A DNA stretch of 64,000 nt from Cytospora piceicola (lineage: Eukaryota > Ascomycota > Sordariomycetes > Diaporthales > Cytosporaceae), in NCBI GenBank assembly GCA_023375675.1, contig JALQBC010000037.1:248001-312000 (forward strand), in the 5' to 3' direction. The notes under the pieces are model-generated. The model saw only the letters and a program-made list of their open reading frames with translations. It was not told the DNA's origin and searched no databases. Shown here piece after piece: positions 1-11,820 of the stretch (position 1 is the first letter of the stretch; the number at the start of each line of letters is the position of its first letter). A program made the position numbers and the translations under genes.

Positions 1-430
1 AGCACACCAGCCTTGAGAGTGTTATCATGAAGACCTGTTCATAGTAGGGAAAAGGAAGACTGCCGCTACTTTTTTTTGTGCCTGTTCATCTAATCGATCC
101 TGGTCGATTGCTTCTATCTCTCCATACCACCGGCTCCAGCGCATCCGACCATCCTCAACCAGGACACCCCAGCAACAACATTCTTTCCAATCCAACCGAA
201 AGTCGATAACCTCGCAGGCGAGGACACGACTTGTTCATGACGCCGACGACGACGACATTTCTTTGAGTTTTTTTTTTTGGTCAAATTCACCAGGGGACGG
301 AGAGGCAGGTACCCCTCATCACCACCTCAACCTTTTTGTTTCGATTTTGTCCTACGGCGTCGACGATTCGCTTCTTCCATCAAGGGCAGGGACCATTGGT
401 TCGGCGTGGTCGAAATAAAAACAACACAAG
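1..430. other. Upstream region of the KCH1-like gene
   Basis: No coding feature is visible. The stretch holds several T-runs (about 69-76 and 270-279) and CT-rich sequence of the kind found in fungal promoters and 5' leaders. It presumably carries the promoter and leader of the channel gene that starts at 431. No specific binding site is claimed. Confidence 0.4.
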
Positions 431-2846
431 ATGGGCTGCATGAGCCATAGGAGAAGCAATGTGGAAATCCGCCCTGAGCAGAAGTGGGATTTCATCGTAA
501 GCAATGTTGGCCCAGGCATGGGAGATGTGGACGTGGTACTGACTGGTGCCTGGTGTTTCAGCAACTCAACGATTTCAAGGCCGAGAGTGCTTTCACATAT
601 GTCGCCTATGGATATCTGTATTTCTCGCTCATCATATCCACGGCTGTGTACGCCGTCGATTCATTCACCGCTGTCAACCTCCTCGCCTTCAACAAGTGGT
701 CGTCTGAAATTCAACCCGCCGTCTCCCTCAACATCACGAAGTGGATCTTTGCAATCTGCATCATCCTGTCCATCGTCAACCTTGGCTTTGAGCACATCCG
801 TGCTATGCGGATTATGAAGAGGGGCAGTGTTGCCGAATCCTACCTCGATAATTTGGCTGTTCGTTTGGAGAGCATCCGGATGGGAAGCGGCAAAGGATGG
901 CGCAGATTCCTTGTCTTCGCGGAACTGACGAAGAGTAAGAAGGGGGCCGAATACATCGCCCTCTTCACCTACTTCAGTTTCCAATGTTTGTCTTCACTGA
1001 CCCTTGTCCAGTCCTGTTTTGAAATAACTAACCAGTTTCAGCATGGATCCGTGTCATTTTCTGTTCTGGGCCTCGCCAAGCAGTCAACGGCATCACCTTG
1101 TACTCGGTGTACACAGCAAAATTAGCGGGAGACGGAAAAAACTTTGAAAGTAGCGTGGTCGACTTCTTTGATAAAATCAAGGCCCTCGCCGAGGAAGACT
1201 ACCGACAAGCTCTCATTCTGTCCGGCATGGTATTTACCACTGTGGTCTGGGTCTTCTCGTTCCTGTCTCTTTTGATCGCTACCTTGTTCTTTGTCTTGTT
1301 CCTGTGGGGATGGATACCAAGAGAGGATGGCGGTCTCTCGGGATATTGTGAACGTAAGATCAATAAGCGACTGATGAAGATCGTTTCAGCCAAGATCGAC
1401 GCGGCCATTGCTGACCAAGAGAGGCAACGGAAGAGGGCAGAGCTGAGAGCTGCCAAGAAGACTGGTGAATTGCCACCAGAAGAGCGCAAGGCCACCTTGC
1501 CCCAACTCATGCCACCAAGTGAGGAAAAATTCCCAGGAATGCCAACGATCAACAGGAACGACACCATGGCTACCCTGCCCGTCTATACCTCTCGACCAGG
1601 GACTCCAGACGGAGGAGGTGGACAAGGCTTCGAATTGGATCAGATGCCGGTGCTCAACAGAACGGAGACGGGGACGTCGACTACATCAAGTCGAGCGCCG
1701 CTACTCAAGTCCGGGGCTGAGATGGGTCGATCGTCACCTGCGCCACCGCTGCCGCCGCTGCCAGTGATGAAACCTTCAATGACGGGAGGTCCCCCACCGC
1801 TCCAGCGTGTACAAACCAATCAGTCCAGCTTTGGTGGCTCGTACACGCAGACGCCAACAACTTACTCGCCAGAGAACAACTTTGCGCCTATGCCGCAACC
1901 TGTTCGCACTCTTACTTCCACGTCAATAAACCCCTATGGTATGCCGCCAAGATCGAACACAACTCCAGCGCCGAGGGGAACAATCGATAGTTACTCCGCT
2001 ACTGGACGAGCGATTCCAACTCCAGTGAGGCAAATGACCTCCCGTCCGACATTCGATGACTACAATGATGGGTCAAACCAGGAACCTTCAGCAATGCCGC
2101 CACCTGTCTACCCGCAACGCGGGCAAACACAGTCTCCTCGGCCTATGGCTGGACAGCAGCGAGGCTACTCCGGTGGACCAGGAGGATACCCAATGCGGAT
2201 TGCGACGGGCCCGTTGCCGAACAACGGCCCTCCCAGGTCACAACCACAAAGGAACATGACAGCGCCTATCCCTCAGCCTGGTATCCAGAGACAAGGGACA
2301 GGAGAGTTCCGCATTCTCACGCCAGTCCAGCAAGTATCTCCTCCTATGCCACAGCTGCAAAGGACTATGACGGCACCCGTTCCTCAGCCTGGCATTCACA
2401 GACAGGGCACCGGGGAGTTTCACTCCATGACCCCAGTTCAGCAAGCCCCGTATGACGGATCGAATGATTATTTCGACACTCCTGTGCCGTCGCAGGCCCG
2501 CAGCTACCCTGGGTCACCACCCGATGAGTACTTCAACCGGCCTCGCACTGCGCAGAGCCAGCGGACCATGGATGGCCCACCACAACTGGATCGCCAGCCT
2601 ACCCTGCCCAACGTGGGCCTTGAACCGACGATGATCAGTCCACCACCACTTAGTCGCCAGCCTACACTCCCCGACATGAGCAGTGAACCGGCGATGAACA
2701 GTCCACCACAACTGGTTCGACAACCGTCATATGGCAGTGAAGAACCCATGAATAGCCCGCCCCAGCTGACGCGAAAACTGACTTATGGCAACCGCTGGAC
2801 ATCAGACCTCGAGAGCCAACGAGAAACGCCCGGCCCGCGGTATTAG
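431..2846 (+). CDS. KCH1: Kch1/Prm6-family potassium channel with long disordered tail
   Basis: Predicted fungal plasma-membrane K+ transport protein of the Kch1/Prm6 family, which in yeast supports low-affinity K+ influx and Ca2+ signalling during pheromone response. Three exons are inferred: 431-496, 562-985 and 1042-2846, giving about 764 residues. Introns of 65 and 56 nt have GTAAG/GTTTG donors and TTTCAG acceptors, and the phases agree. About the first 260 residues carry four hydrophobic segments, including YVAYGYLYFSLI near residue 35 and VWVFSFLSLLIATLFFVLFLW near 215. The family-type block GPRQAVNGITLYSVY lies between them, spanning the second splice site. The remaining 500 residues are Pro/Gln/Ser/Thr-rich and contain two sets of internal repeats (coding bases 2250-2450 and 2570-2800), probably a cytosolic regulatory tail. 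Family assignment rests on the membrane core; the tail has no recognised domain. Confidence 0.85.
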
Positions 2847-3809
2847 CTGTCTTCGTTCTTTCTACTTGACTTATTCTTCGCGCGATACCATCGACTTCCT
2901 TTGATGTTTTGATACCTTGATACCTTGCGTTACCTTCATTCCTGTATGAGACATTTCGCGAAGCAATGTCACGATTTGGGTGGTCGTTTTCATATATACC
3001 ACAATTGGATGACGAAATAGTTCGAAACAAAAGAGGTCGCTTGTGTCTGGCCTGTCTACCCTTATGTATTCATCTTCTGCGTGATGCATTTGGGTTGTAC
3101 GTTTGTAGCTCGGCGTATGGGCCCATTTCTATGGCGACTTCAGTCCTCTTGATAGAAATGATGAAGTTCCATGACCAAGATGGTCCATGATCACTTACAC
3201 TTGATACGGCGCTGTGAGTGAGTGACCAGTTGACCAGTTCGTACCCTCTATAGTCTGTTGTCCCAAATCACCACCACAGTTCCTTTTCGTGACCAGTTCA
3301 CCGGTTAATGATATTGAAATCCATGCAATGGCTTATCCATTTATCTGTGCGTAGTCTATAATGGTGGCAGTTATACCCAAGCTCACCGTGAGTCTTGACT
3401 TTTAACGCATCTAAGAAAGCTGACGTTGACATGGTTCCATCGCCCATTTCGTATATTGACGGGCCCAGACAGTATATGTCCCCAATCGTCAGATCCAGTA
3501 TCCCGAGATCCCCTTTTGATATGCGCCTAAAAACCCAAACATGAACATGATTAATCGTAACGTCTCGAATCCCACATGCTTCTCTCATATGCACATAAAT
3601 GCCATGCCCGTTGATATCGTGATATGCCCCCCGTCCCACGTCATTATATGGATTAGAAATCCCCAGCCGTGAACATAATAGCCGTTTGTAGATAACACCC
3701 GGTAAGGGAGTCATAAATACATATGTAGCGGCTCTTGTTTTTTTGTGCCGTACTTGTGGAACCAATTCTCCCTCAGAGAGGGATGTGGACCACCTGGGCA
3801 ATTGCCATA
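2847..3809. other. Gap downstream of KCH1-like gene; nothing firm
   Basis: Contains the 3' flank of the channel gene and no supported gene. A minus-strand open frame of about 167 codons (3298-3801) begins with TTG rather than ATG, matches no family I know, and is of a length expected by chance in a window this size, so it is not called. Confidence 0.4.
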
Positions 3810-3968
3810 TCAGTCGTCTAGTATCTCGCTGCTGCTGTGGCTGGAGCCCGACGTTACGGACATGGACCTCCGGGCGATGATGACCAGCCTGTAGATGCCG
3901 AAGGAGATCAGGGAGAGGACGAGTAGGAGGAGGATGACGATGACTGCGATGGCATCGTTTTCCTTCAT
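3810..3968 (-). CDS. Possible 52-residue single-pass membrane protein
   Basis: A short frame of 52 residues starts at an ATG with a good fungal context (CCAAAATGA). It has the layout of a tail-anchored or type III mini membrane protein: a short acidic/basic start (MKENDA), one hydrophobic helix of about 22 residues (IAVIVILLLLVLSLISFGIY), then a positive patch (RLVIIARRS) and a Ser-rich acidic tail ending EILDD. No family is recognised. The frame is open 59 codons further upstream, but that part is low-complexity and reads like leader sequence. Small size means chance cannot be excluded; the ordered charge-helix-charge pattern is the only evidence. Confidence 0.4.
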   Translation of the reverse strand: MKENDAIAVIVILLLLVLSLISFGIYRLVIIARRSMSVTSGSSHSSSEILDD

Positions 3969-5315
3969 TTTGGCGGGTTTTTGGGGGGTATGTGTGTGTA
4001 TATATTTGGGAGATTCCCGGTGGGAAGTCCGGGACTGGAATGTAGCTAGGCAGCGGCTAGATTCGGTCTGGGTGTGAAGGTACTGGAATAGAGTACCGGG
4101 AGAGTCGTGGTGTGGTCGGTGGTGGGCGGGCTTTTGCTGAGACAAGCACTTGAACTGAACCGGAAGATATTAGCTAGGCTGTGGCAATTGGAATATCGGC
4201 TGGGTAGACTGACTGTACTGGCTGGATATATGTGCTCAGATCTTGAGGTAGAAAGTTTACCGACAGACAGACTGGGCTATGTAGCCACGAAGTGTTTGTG
4301 CTGTCAGGTACAACAAAGTAGGTGGAGCCGTTGGTGGGCGTGTAAGTCAAGAGGTCTTGGAGAGGACTGTGAGGCTCAATCAACCAACTTGACGGGGTTT
4401 GGGAAGCAACAAGACACGGGATGGAGGAGAGGGACTGGAATGCGAGACGGATGGATGCAAAGACGAATAATTTGAGGAAAAGGCATCAATTCGAAGGTGG
4501 ACATCTCAAGGTCAAAAGGCACGCACCCACTCGCCCACTCACCCATCCTCCTGCATGCTGTTGCGTGTGCTGTTGCACCTGTTCCTGTGTGTTGCCCCGC
4601 CACCAAAAAAGCGATTGTCAATATAAAATGGGCGGGCTGGGGGTGGATCAGCTGTTAGGTCCCCGGGAGTGCTGAACCAACCACCGCTAAACCACTTCCG
4701 AATGACTGACATGCAGCTTGCAACCTGGGGCAGGGGGCCCTGTATCGTTCGTCGTACAGAGAGACGGGAAAGGACATAGGTACACACACAAGTGGAAATC
4801 GCCAGCCTCTCTGCCTCTCATGCCCCGAAACTTGCTTGAAAATCCCATGGGCTGACGTTGCTGATGAACGGGAGATCTTCGCTACCTGCATATCTGAAGC
4901 TGTGCTGTGAGCCCTTTGCCTGGTGCCTGCGTCTATGTACTTGCTGTCCTCGCATGGGCGGATTCCCGTACCTATCTAGCTACCTAGGTATGCACTGTAT
5001 ATATCTACCAGTATTGCAATTGGACTGGAACGTAGTGGCTTGCAATGGATTCTCACGGTTAACTTGTGGACTTGGATTCTGAAATCTGGATCGCCCATCT
5101 CAACTTACATACTTAATGTACCTTGTATACAGCCTTTTTCATCATCGACATCGCCAGCTTGCGCACCTCATTTCTCATCTCACTTCTCTTAACAGCAACC
5201 AGGCCAATTCTCATCCAAAGAACGATTGATGAATGATTAAACAGAAGATGATGACGCGATCACAGCTGCAAAGGGGAAATACCATGATAAACCCATCCCC
5301 TCACTCCCCAGGTCC
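3969..5315. other. Intergenic region with TACCTAGGTA-type motifs
   Basis: No coding signal beyond short chance frames. GT/CT-rich and polypurine stretches occur, and a CTAGCTACCTAGGTA palindromic cluster lies at about 4974-4990. It is probably the promoter side of the small membrane protein and the 3' flank of the oxygenase gene. Confidence 0.4.
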
Positions 5316-6524
5316 CTATGCTGCCTCGTCGACAATCTCAAGATTCCCAACCTTAAACTTCTGACCCCTCCGGTCGCCATAGTCAGTACCATTATGATAA
5401 TCCTTCACCCTCGCACGCACATACTCCAGCCCCTTCACCGGCGCAGCGTCCTCCTGCCTCTCGCCCACCAGCCCCAACCTCTTCAGCAGCGGCGACGGCG
5501 CGGGCTTGATGTCCACGTCGTTCCCGGGCCTCACAAAGTAGAACAGCCCCAGCCTGTTCCCGCCCAGCTGGTCGGCCGGCGGCCTCACCACCCTGTGCGT
5601 CGTCGACTTGAGGTACGACGCGGACCAGAAGTCCAGCGTGTCGCCCACGTTACACACCATCCCGCCGTCCACGGGCGGCACGTACCGCCACTCCCCGCCC
5701 GCCGCCGTCTTGATCTGCAGGCCCGCCACGTTCTGGCTCCACAGCAGCGTTAGCGAGCCAAAGTCCGTGTGCGCCCTCGCCCACATGTTGTCGACCATGG
5801 CGTCCTCCTCCGCGCTGCGCGGGTGGTACAGCATGTACCGCAGGTGGTCGTCGCTGGGGTCGTCGTACCGGTGGCCCGACGCGAAGAAGCCCGCGGGCAG
5901 CTCGAGGATGAGGGCGAAGAGCTCGAGGACGCGCGAGGCGACGGCCATGGCCTTGCGCGAGAAGGCCGCGAGCTCGGGCTCGTAGGGCGCGAAGAAGGGG
6001 TGGCGGGGCGCGTCGGGGCCGGCGTGGTGCGGCGTGAACTTGGCGTGGTTGTACGACTCGACGTTGTCCCGCACGCCGGTCCCCTTGACCGTCTTCTCGG
6101 CCAGCTCCCGGTAGCCAAAGTAGTTGCCCCGGGCGAAGTCGCACTTGTACTGCGGCTGGGCCTTGGTGCCGTGGGGGAGCGCGAAGAAGGCCTGGCCGAT
6201 GTCGTACTGGCGCTGGACCTCCTCGTCCGTGATGCCGGTGCCTGTCACGCTGAAGAAGCCTGTGTTGTGGACCTGGTTGGTTGTGTTGGTGGTGAGTGGA
6301 TTGCTTGCCTACATGCACTCCCTCGAGAGCGGAGGTGTGCTGGGGCCTTGTATACGTACTGCATCACGAAGCTCCTCGGCGAGCTTCTGCTTGCCGCCTG
6401 GCGAGTCGAAGGTCGACAGGTCTAGGACCTTGATATCAGCCCATGGAAGGTCGTGGGTTGTCTTTGCGGGCCGTTTCCACTTGGGCAAGGGCAACGCCTC
6501 GGAGGGACTGAGAGCAGTAGGCAT
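5316..6524 (-). CDS. 2-oxoglutarate/Fe(II)-dependent oxygenase (isopenicillin N synthase-like)
   Basis: Predicted soluble non-haem iron dioxygenase of the DIOX_N plus 2OG-FeII_Oxy class. Two exons are inferred: 6524-6360 and 6272-5316, with an 87-nt intron (GTACGT...CCAACCAG) in phase 0, giving 373 residues. The N-terminal half has the LPWADIKVLDLS opening and VHNTGFFSV typical of DIOX_N, the latter created exactly by the splice. The iron triad is visible as HTD (H223, D225) and H281 in TTHRV; the distal NRLGLFYF near residue 294 supplies the Arg expected to hold 2-oxoglutarate, with Gly where Ser is common. The substrate cannot be told from sequence. The gene is divergent from the MFS permease 898 bp away, so a shared nutrient or secondary-metabolite role is possible. 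GC content is higher than that of its neighbours, especially in the second exon. Confidence 0.9.
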
Positions 6525-7422
6525 TGTGGTGCTTCCGTTCTTGTGTAGTACGTGAGTAAGAAATCTCGACCTCGGGACACGAGTTGCGATGTGAGATGAG
6601 GTTGTTGTGGCGTCCAAACGACAGATGGCCGATTTGCGCGGAGTGTAACATCTCAAATACTGACGTTCACCTTGCGCATCGTGTTCTCCTCACCCGATTT
6701 CGGCTATAGTATAGGCGACCATTTCGCTGGAGGGAGGAGGTTATCGGAGCACGTCATCGCAGCTAACATGGTGAGGAGTATGATATATGCATTGTGCCAG
6801 CAGAGCTACTGCAGTCTGACGATGATCCGTATGCTTTATCTCTTTGGCATACAGGACGGTCGGGAATAAAGCTTCTGAAGCTTGCCAGCATAGTCTGGAT
6901 CAGTTTATGCGTCTGTTTTGCTCGAGCTACAACCTTAGGACCGAACCACCATCAACACTGCGGATTAGGCGACCAGCAAGTGACCGATTGTACTTCGCGG
7001 TTTTCACCAAGGGGCAAAGTCTCATCGTCTATGGCACAGATCTAGCCTGTTGAGAGTCGGGGTAATTACGAGTGATATCAGACACATTCAGCAACCGAAG
7101 CAACCAGCCTCTGCAGCTATATGATAATAATATAGATAACTCCGGGTATAGCAACCGCCAGTTGTTACTCCTCACAGCACGCCATTGTGGGTTTTGATGG
7201 GATAAGTGATAGTCAGTTGAAGCCCGAGGATAAATGTGCGCGGTAGGGGTACGTGATATTGCAATCGGAAGTCAAACGTTACATATTCTGTCGTTCGCAC
7301 AGCGTCAACGCAAGCATCCAGAGAGACCTGCTTCATATAACACCATCTGGACACTCTGTTTAGATCCGGAAACTACCCTCATACATGGTTCTGACCACAA
7401 CTTCAGCAACAACATCTACAAT
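6525..7422. promoter_or_regulatory. Shared promoter of oxygenase and permease genes with GATA sites
   Basis: This 898-bp interval lies between two gene starts pointing away from each other. Three HGATAR sequences occur close together: TGATAA at 7122-7127, AGATAA at 7134-7139 and TGATAG at 7207-7212, about 210-300 bp upstream of the permease ATG. HGATAR is the known site of the AreA/NIT2 nitrogen regulator, which controls Dal5-type permeases in fungi. Binding here is inferred, not shown. Confidence 0.4.
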
Positions 7423-9393
7423 ATGGCATCTAAATCAACATCTCAAGTTGATGATTCGCCTATAGACTCACGGCTATCGGACTCAATCATGTCACCTCAG
7501 ATACAAAATGCTTCTAAGGAGGGAGGCAGCCTCAAGTCAGCACACAAGAAGATTGATTTACGACTCATACTTTGGTACTCCTTCGTCTATTTAATAATGC
7601 GAATACATGTCAGCAATATCAGCAATACAGCTATAATCAACCTCGAGCAGGGCGATGGGATTAAAGAGCAACTGGGTAACCTGTCCTCAGGCCAGTGGGC
7701 TTGGGTGTTTAGTATCTTCTACTACCCTTATATGTTTCTGGAGCCATTCGCTACGCTGGCGCTGAAGAAGTTTACTCCACGGGTGTGGATGGCGAGGATC
7801 ATGGTTACTTGGGTATGTATACGGTTTCGGTCTGGTTGGTCACGAGGATGAGGTCAGGGCATCTTTGCTAACAGGAGCGAAAAAGGGTATAATCAGTATG
7901 TGTCAAGGAGCAACGACCAACTTCGCTGGGATGATGGCATGTCGGTTCTTTCTAGGTGCTGCCGAGGCTGGTTTCTATCCCGGCGTGTTGTGAGTGACAA
8001 GTGTTACCTCCTGTGCTTTTGGTTGTGAAACTGATTGAGTATCTAGATACCATCTGAGCTTCTGGTTTCCGACTCAGAGGCTTTCGTTCCGTATTGTATG
8101 GGTCATCTCTATCGGTCCAGGAATTACAAGTCTTGGTATTGCCGTTGCTAAATTTCACCACAGGCCTTCTTCTACGCATGCGGAATGTTCTCAGGAACCA
8201 TCAGCGGACTGCTTGGTAAGTCTCACACGAGACCTAGAGCTGTCTCAGGCGCTCTAGACAGACTAACAGAGTCGCAGCTTATGCTATATCCTTCATGAAC
8301 GGTGCTGGTGGCCTCGCAGGGTGGAGATGGGTATGTTGCCCCGTATTGTTTTATGAGACCTCGGATCCTTACTCATGAACCACTCAGGTATTCATACTGG
8401 AAGGCCTCCCAGCGATCGCCTGTGGCATTTACACATTCCTCCTCTTACCAGATTGTAAGTTACCCTGTAGCCTTTTCAGGTCCTGCAAAGACTTGATCTG
8501 ATCACTACAAAACACAGACCCAGAGACGGCCAGCTTCCTCTCGGAAGTAGAGAAGCAAGCTCTTGTCAGCGACTTACCTGCTCAAGCGCCCTCAATGGCA
8601 GCAAAAAACTTCGACTTCAGCGAGATCAAGGCCATGCTGAAGAGCCCAACACTCATTCCCTTTCTCCTAATCTGGGTCACCCACGGCATCGGCGGCTTCG
8701 GGATCACCTTCGTGCTGCCCACGGTCATCTACGAACTAGGCCTGTCAGGAACGGCCATATCGCAGCTCATGACCATGCCCGCATATGCCTTTGTGTTCGT
8801 CATCCTCCTCACTCTGGGATACCTCACCCACACGAAGCGTCTCAGCCCCTGGGTTGCCGGCATCGGGTTGGAGGCCGGTCAAATCATTTGCTACATCCTC
8901 CTCATCACGGTGGACAACGCAATCGCAAAATACATCCTCGTCATTGTAGCCACGGCGGCCACCTCGAGTTTCTTCCCGATACTCTGGCCAGAACGCATCC
9001 GGGCCACGAGTGGGACGACGAACGCGGGTTTGGCGATTGGGATGACGAATGTGAGTCTCACACAGGCAAAGAACAAGGAACCAGTCTTTTGTCTGTTCTG
9101 ATGCAGCACGGAGAGACAGCATGCTGACATGTGTGGCCTTTGCTTTTTGGTAGGCCGTGGCGCAGTTATCGGGGATGGTCGGACCGCAGGTGTACCAGTC
9201 CAGATTTGGGCCGTCGTACAAGGTGAGCTACAGCACGAGTGTCGGCCTGTTGGCCGTGACGGTGGTTTCGATGTGTCTTGCTTGGTTCCTGGTGCATCGG
9301 CAGGATGAAAGGGAGAGACTGAGTGTCTCGGTAGTGGAGGGAAATACGGATTCTTCGGATGAGAAAGCCGAAGGGAGGCCGCAAGAGGCTTGA
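7423..9393 (+). CDS. MFS permease, Dal5/allantoate permease-like
   Basis: Predicted 12-helix plasma-membrane transporter of the anion:cation symporter family (Dal5, nicotinate and related permeases). Eight exons are inferred: 7423-7812, 7886-7989, 8047-8095, 8164-8215, 8278-8330, 8388-8454, 8518-9050 and 9154-9393, giving 495 residues with every phase consistent. Introns are 57-103 nt. Family marks include DLRLILWYSFVYLIMRIH at the first helix, NLSSGQWAWVFSIFYYPYM, the CRFFLGAAEAGFYPGV block, GWRWVFILEGLPA before the central loop, and LWPERIRATSGTTNAGLAI near the C-terminus. The start ATG follows a leader and opens a polar N-terminus before helix 1. The substrate is not predictable; the GATA-rich upstream region fits a nitrogen-source permease. 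It is divergent to the oxygenase gene. Confidence 0.9.
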
Positions 9394-10811
9394 TTCGTTG
9401 GTTTTGTAAGTGGGAAGAGACGGAGACGGGGGTTATAATCTAATCGATCGGACTTAACAAGCCCTTATGCATATTGACCTACTTAGGTACTTAAGTGCTA
9501 AGTAGGTAACCGAACACATGAACATACTAACTACACTATAGGAGACAGATAGTTCGTATGTAGGTTGGGTCCAGAATTCCCAAAACCCCACGTGTTTCTA
9601 AATCACGACCATGATATGCATGTCAATCCAAAGGGGTTTTCAAGGGTTTTCAAGGGTTGACCACTTGTGGTTTGCCAATTGCCCCCACGTCATTTTTGAG
9701 TTGACCTCGGGACACCGGTAATAACTCGGTGACCCCGCAGAACGGGACCCGTGCACCTTGCATAGCCCATAGAGTTCTAGACTAACCCAGGTAGGTATAA
9801 GGCTCATCAGTAATGGGCGCCGGCGCCCCGGGTTACTGGACATCACTGGACATCACTGGGCATTACTGGGTACACAGCGAGGTCTCCGGCAGCACATGAT
9901 CTTTTGCACCGACAACGGAGATGTACCGTAATGGCCAAGGCTCGAACCATTTCAACGTCTAATCTTCCAATCCCTCTCAACATTTTTTTTTTTTGGAGAT
10001 ATTTCCTTTGAGAAGTTCATTGATATTTCTCTCAAGACATTCAAAATCCTACACATTCAAACGAGTTATTCCAAACCATACCACATCATTAGTGGTGTAT
10101 CACATAGCCACACTAAGATCTTCCTTTTCCGGAACCTTGTCAAACACCCCAGACCGTGGGGTTGGATTTTAGCAACAAGCAGCCGCGCCAGTAATCAAGT
10201 AGCGGCAACCCGCACCGCACCTGCGCAAGTGGCGACGCATTCATCCATCGAATCAATCCGTCGGCCGCAAAGCCGGGTCATCATCATCTCCGCCTGTATC
10301 TTGCATATACTGTACTCATATACTCGCACTTGTACCCCCTCCAGTCCCTCTAATCCATCCTTGACTTTACATACTCAAGTACACATACGGATTTCCCGGA
10401 TATCAAAGCCTGCTGCGACAATACGACACAATAATCAACAACAAAACCAACTCTTTGACACACTTCCATCCGTTTTAACCTCTGTCGCAATTGGATTTAT
10501 CAGCTGATCGCATACTTACGATCGCGGCATTTGGCCCCACTCACCCACCCACCCACCTTTCCAGTCATCCAAGGCAATCTAGCCTGGACCACCAGCAGCC
10601 CCGCGTGCTCAAGTCTTGGTGCCTGCAGCCGTTCATCTTGGTTGCCTTGACTTCAACCAAACAAGACTCTTACAATAACTTAAGAAGTCGAGACAAACCA
10701 CCTGCTGGGCCCCAGTCTTGATTACACATCACAACAATTTCCTCAACTTTCCTCACCCTTTCGACACCAAATCATCAACAATTCCACAGCCAACCACAAT
10801 CACAATAATCG
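9394..10811. other. Intergenic region with short repeats and a GC hairpin
   Basis: No gene is supported. Visible structure: TACTTAAG/TAGGTA motifs at 9480-9510, a doubled GGGTTTTCAA at about 9635-9656, a perfect 14-bp GC palindrome at 9815-9828, and tandem GGACATCACT units from 9838. A T-run at about 9985-9994 and CA/CT-rich sequence over 10300-10810 fit a promoter and leader of the adenylyltransferase gene. Confidence 0.45.
9808..9867. repeat. GC hairpin followed by tandem GGACATCACT units
   Basis: A perfect palindrome GGGCGCCGGCGCCC (9815-9828) is flanked by CAGTAA on one side and GTTACTG on the other, so a longer stem can form over 9808-9838. It is followed by two exact GGACATCACT units and a third diverged one. 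No function is assigned. Confidence 0.6.
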
Positions 10812-11820
10812 ATGTCTAATTCACCAGTCGACCAAATGGACCACAACGACAACCATGAAGTTCAGGGAGTCCAAGAGACCCCGAACTCCATGTCAAACAT
10901 CGTCGCAGAGTCTCAACTATCCCCAGAAACCTACCGGTTCCCCTCAGAACGTCTATTGCGACGACAAAAGCATGAAGGTAGAACACCTCTTGTCCTAGTA
11001 GCATGCGGTTCCTTCAGGTCAGCAATTCCCTTCTCTCGCAACCCCCCTCTCTCATACCCTCTTATCAGTGTTACAAACGGCCGGCGCCCTGCTGACAACT
11101 CTTATCTGCTTACAGCCCAATCACCTACCTTCACCTGCGCATGTTCGAGATGGCCTCTGACTACTCGCGCTTCAACACCAAGTACGAGATTATCGGTGGC
11201 TTCCTGTCCCCCGTCTCCGATGCCTACAAGAAGCCTGGTCTGGCTCCTGCAGGACACCGGATCCAGATGTGCTCATTCGCTGCCGAGAAGACCTCCGAGT
11301 GGCTGACCTGCGACCCATGGGAGGCCATACAACCCAACTACGTTCCTACCGCCCAGGTTCTCGACCACTTCAACAATGAGATCAACCACGTCATCGGAGG
11401 CTGCGAGGACGTCAACGGCAACAAGCAGCCCGTACACATCGCCCTATTGGCAGGAGCAGACCTTATCCAGACCATGAGCACCCCTGGTGTTTGGTCTCCC
11501 CAGGATCTGGATCACATACTGAAGAACTTTGGCGCTTTCATCATCGAGAGGACGGGCACGGACATCGACGAGGCATTGGCAGGCTTGAAGGATTACAAGG
11601 ATAACATCCATGTCATCCCCCAGGTCATAACCGTACGTTTACAATCACCTGGGTTTGGCAGTTTCTTGCTGCCTGCAGAAGCGCATGCTAACACTATAAA
11701 TAGAATGATGTCTCCAGTACAAAGGTTCGACTGATGCGCAAGAGGGACCTTTCCCTGCGGTATATTGTGCCCGAGCCAGTCATCGAGTACATCGATCAGC
11801 ATGGACTGTACCAAGAGTAA
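10812..11820 (+). CDS. NMA1: Nicotinamide/nicotinate mononucleotide adenylyltransferase (NMNAT)
   Basis: Joins NMN or NaMN with ATP to give NAD+ or deamido-NAD+, the last shared step of NAD synthesis. Three exons are inferred: 10812-11017, 11116-11632 and 11704-11820, with introns of 98 and 71 nt, giving 279 residues, the usual eukaryotic length. The nucleotidyltransferase motif GSFSPITYLHLRMFEM is assembled across the first splice (residues 66 onward, with the HxxH-type His at 75). GGFLSPVSDAYKKPGL and WLTCDPWEA follow, and the C-terminal NDVSSTKVR (about 242-250) is the family's ISSTxxR ATP-binding motif, again created by a splice. The first 60 residues are polar and variable. Identity is firm; whether it is nuclear or cytosolic cannot be seen. 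Confidence 0.95.

Noticed and set aside
3298..3801. Minus-strand open frame of 167 codons
   Set aside because: It begins with TTG, not ATG, has no family motif, and one or two frames of this length are expected by chance in 64 kb.
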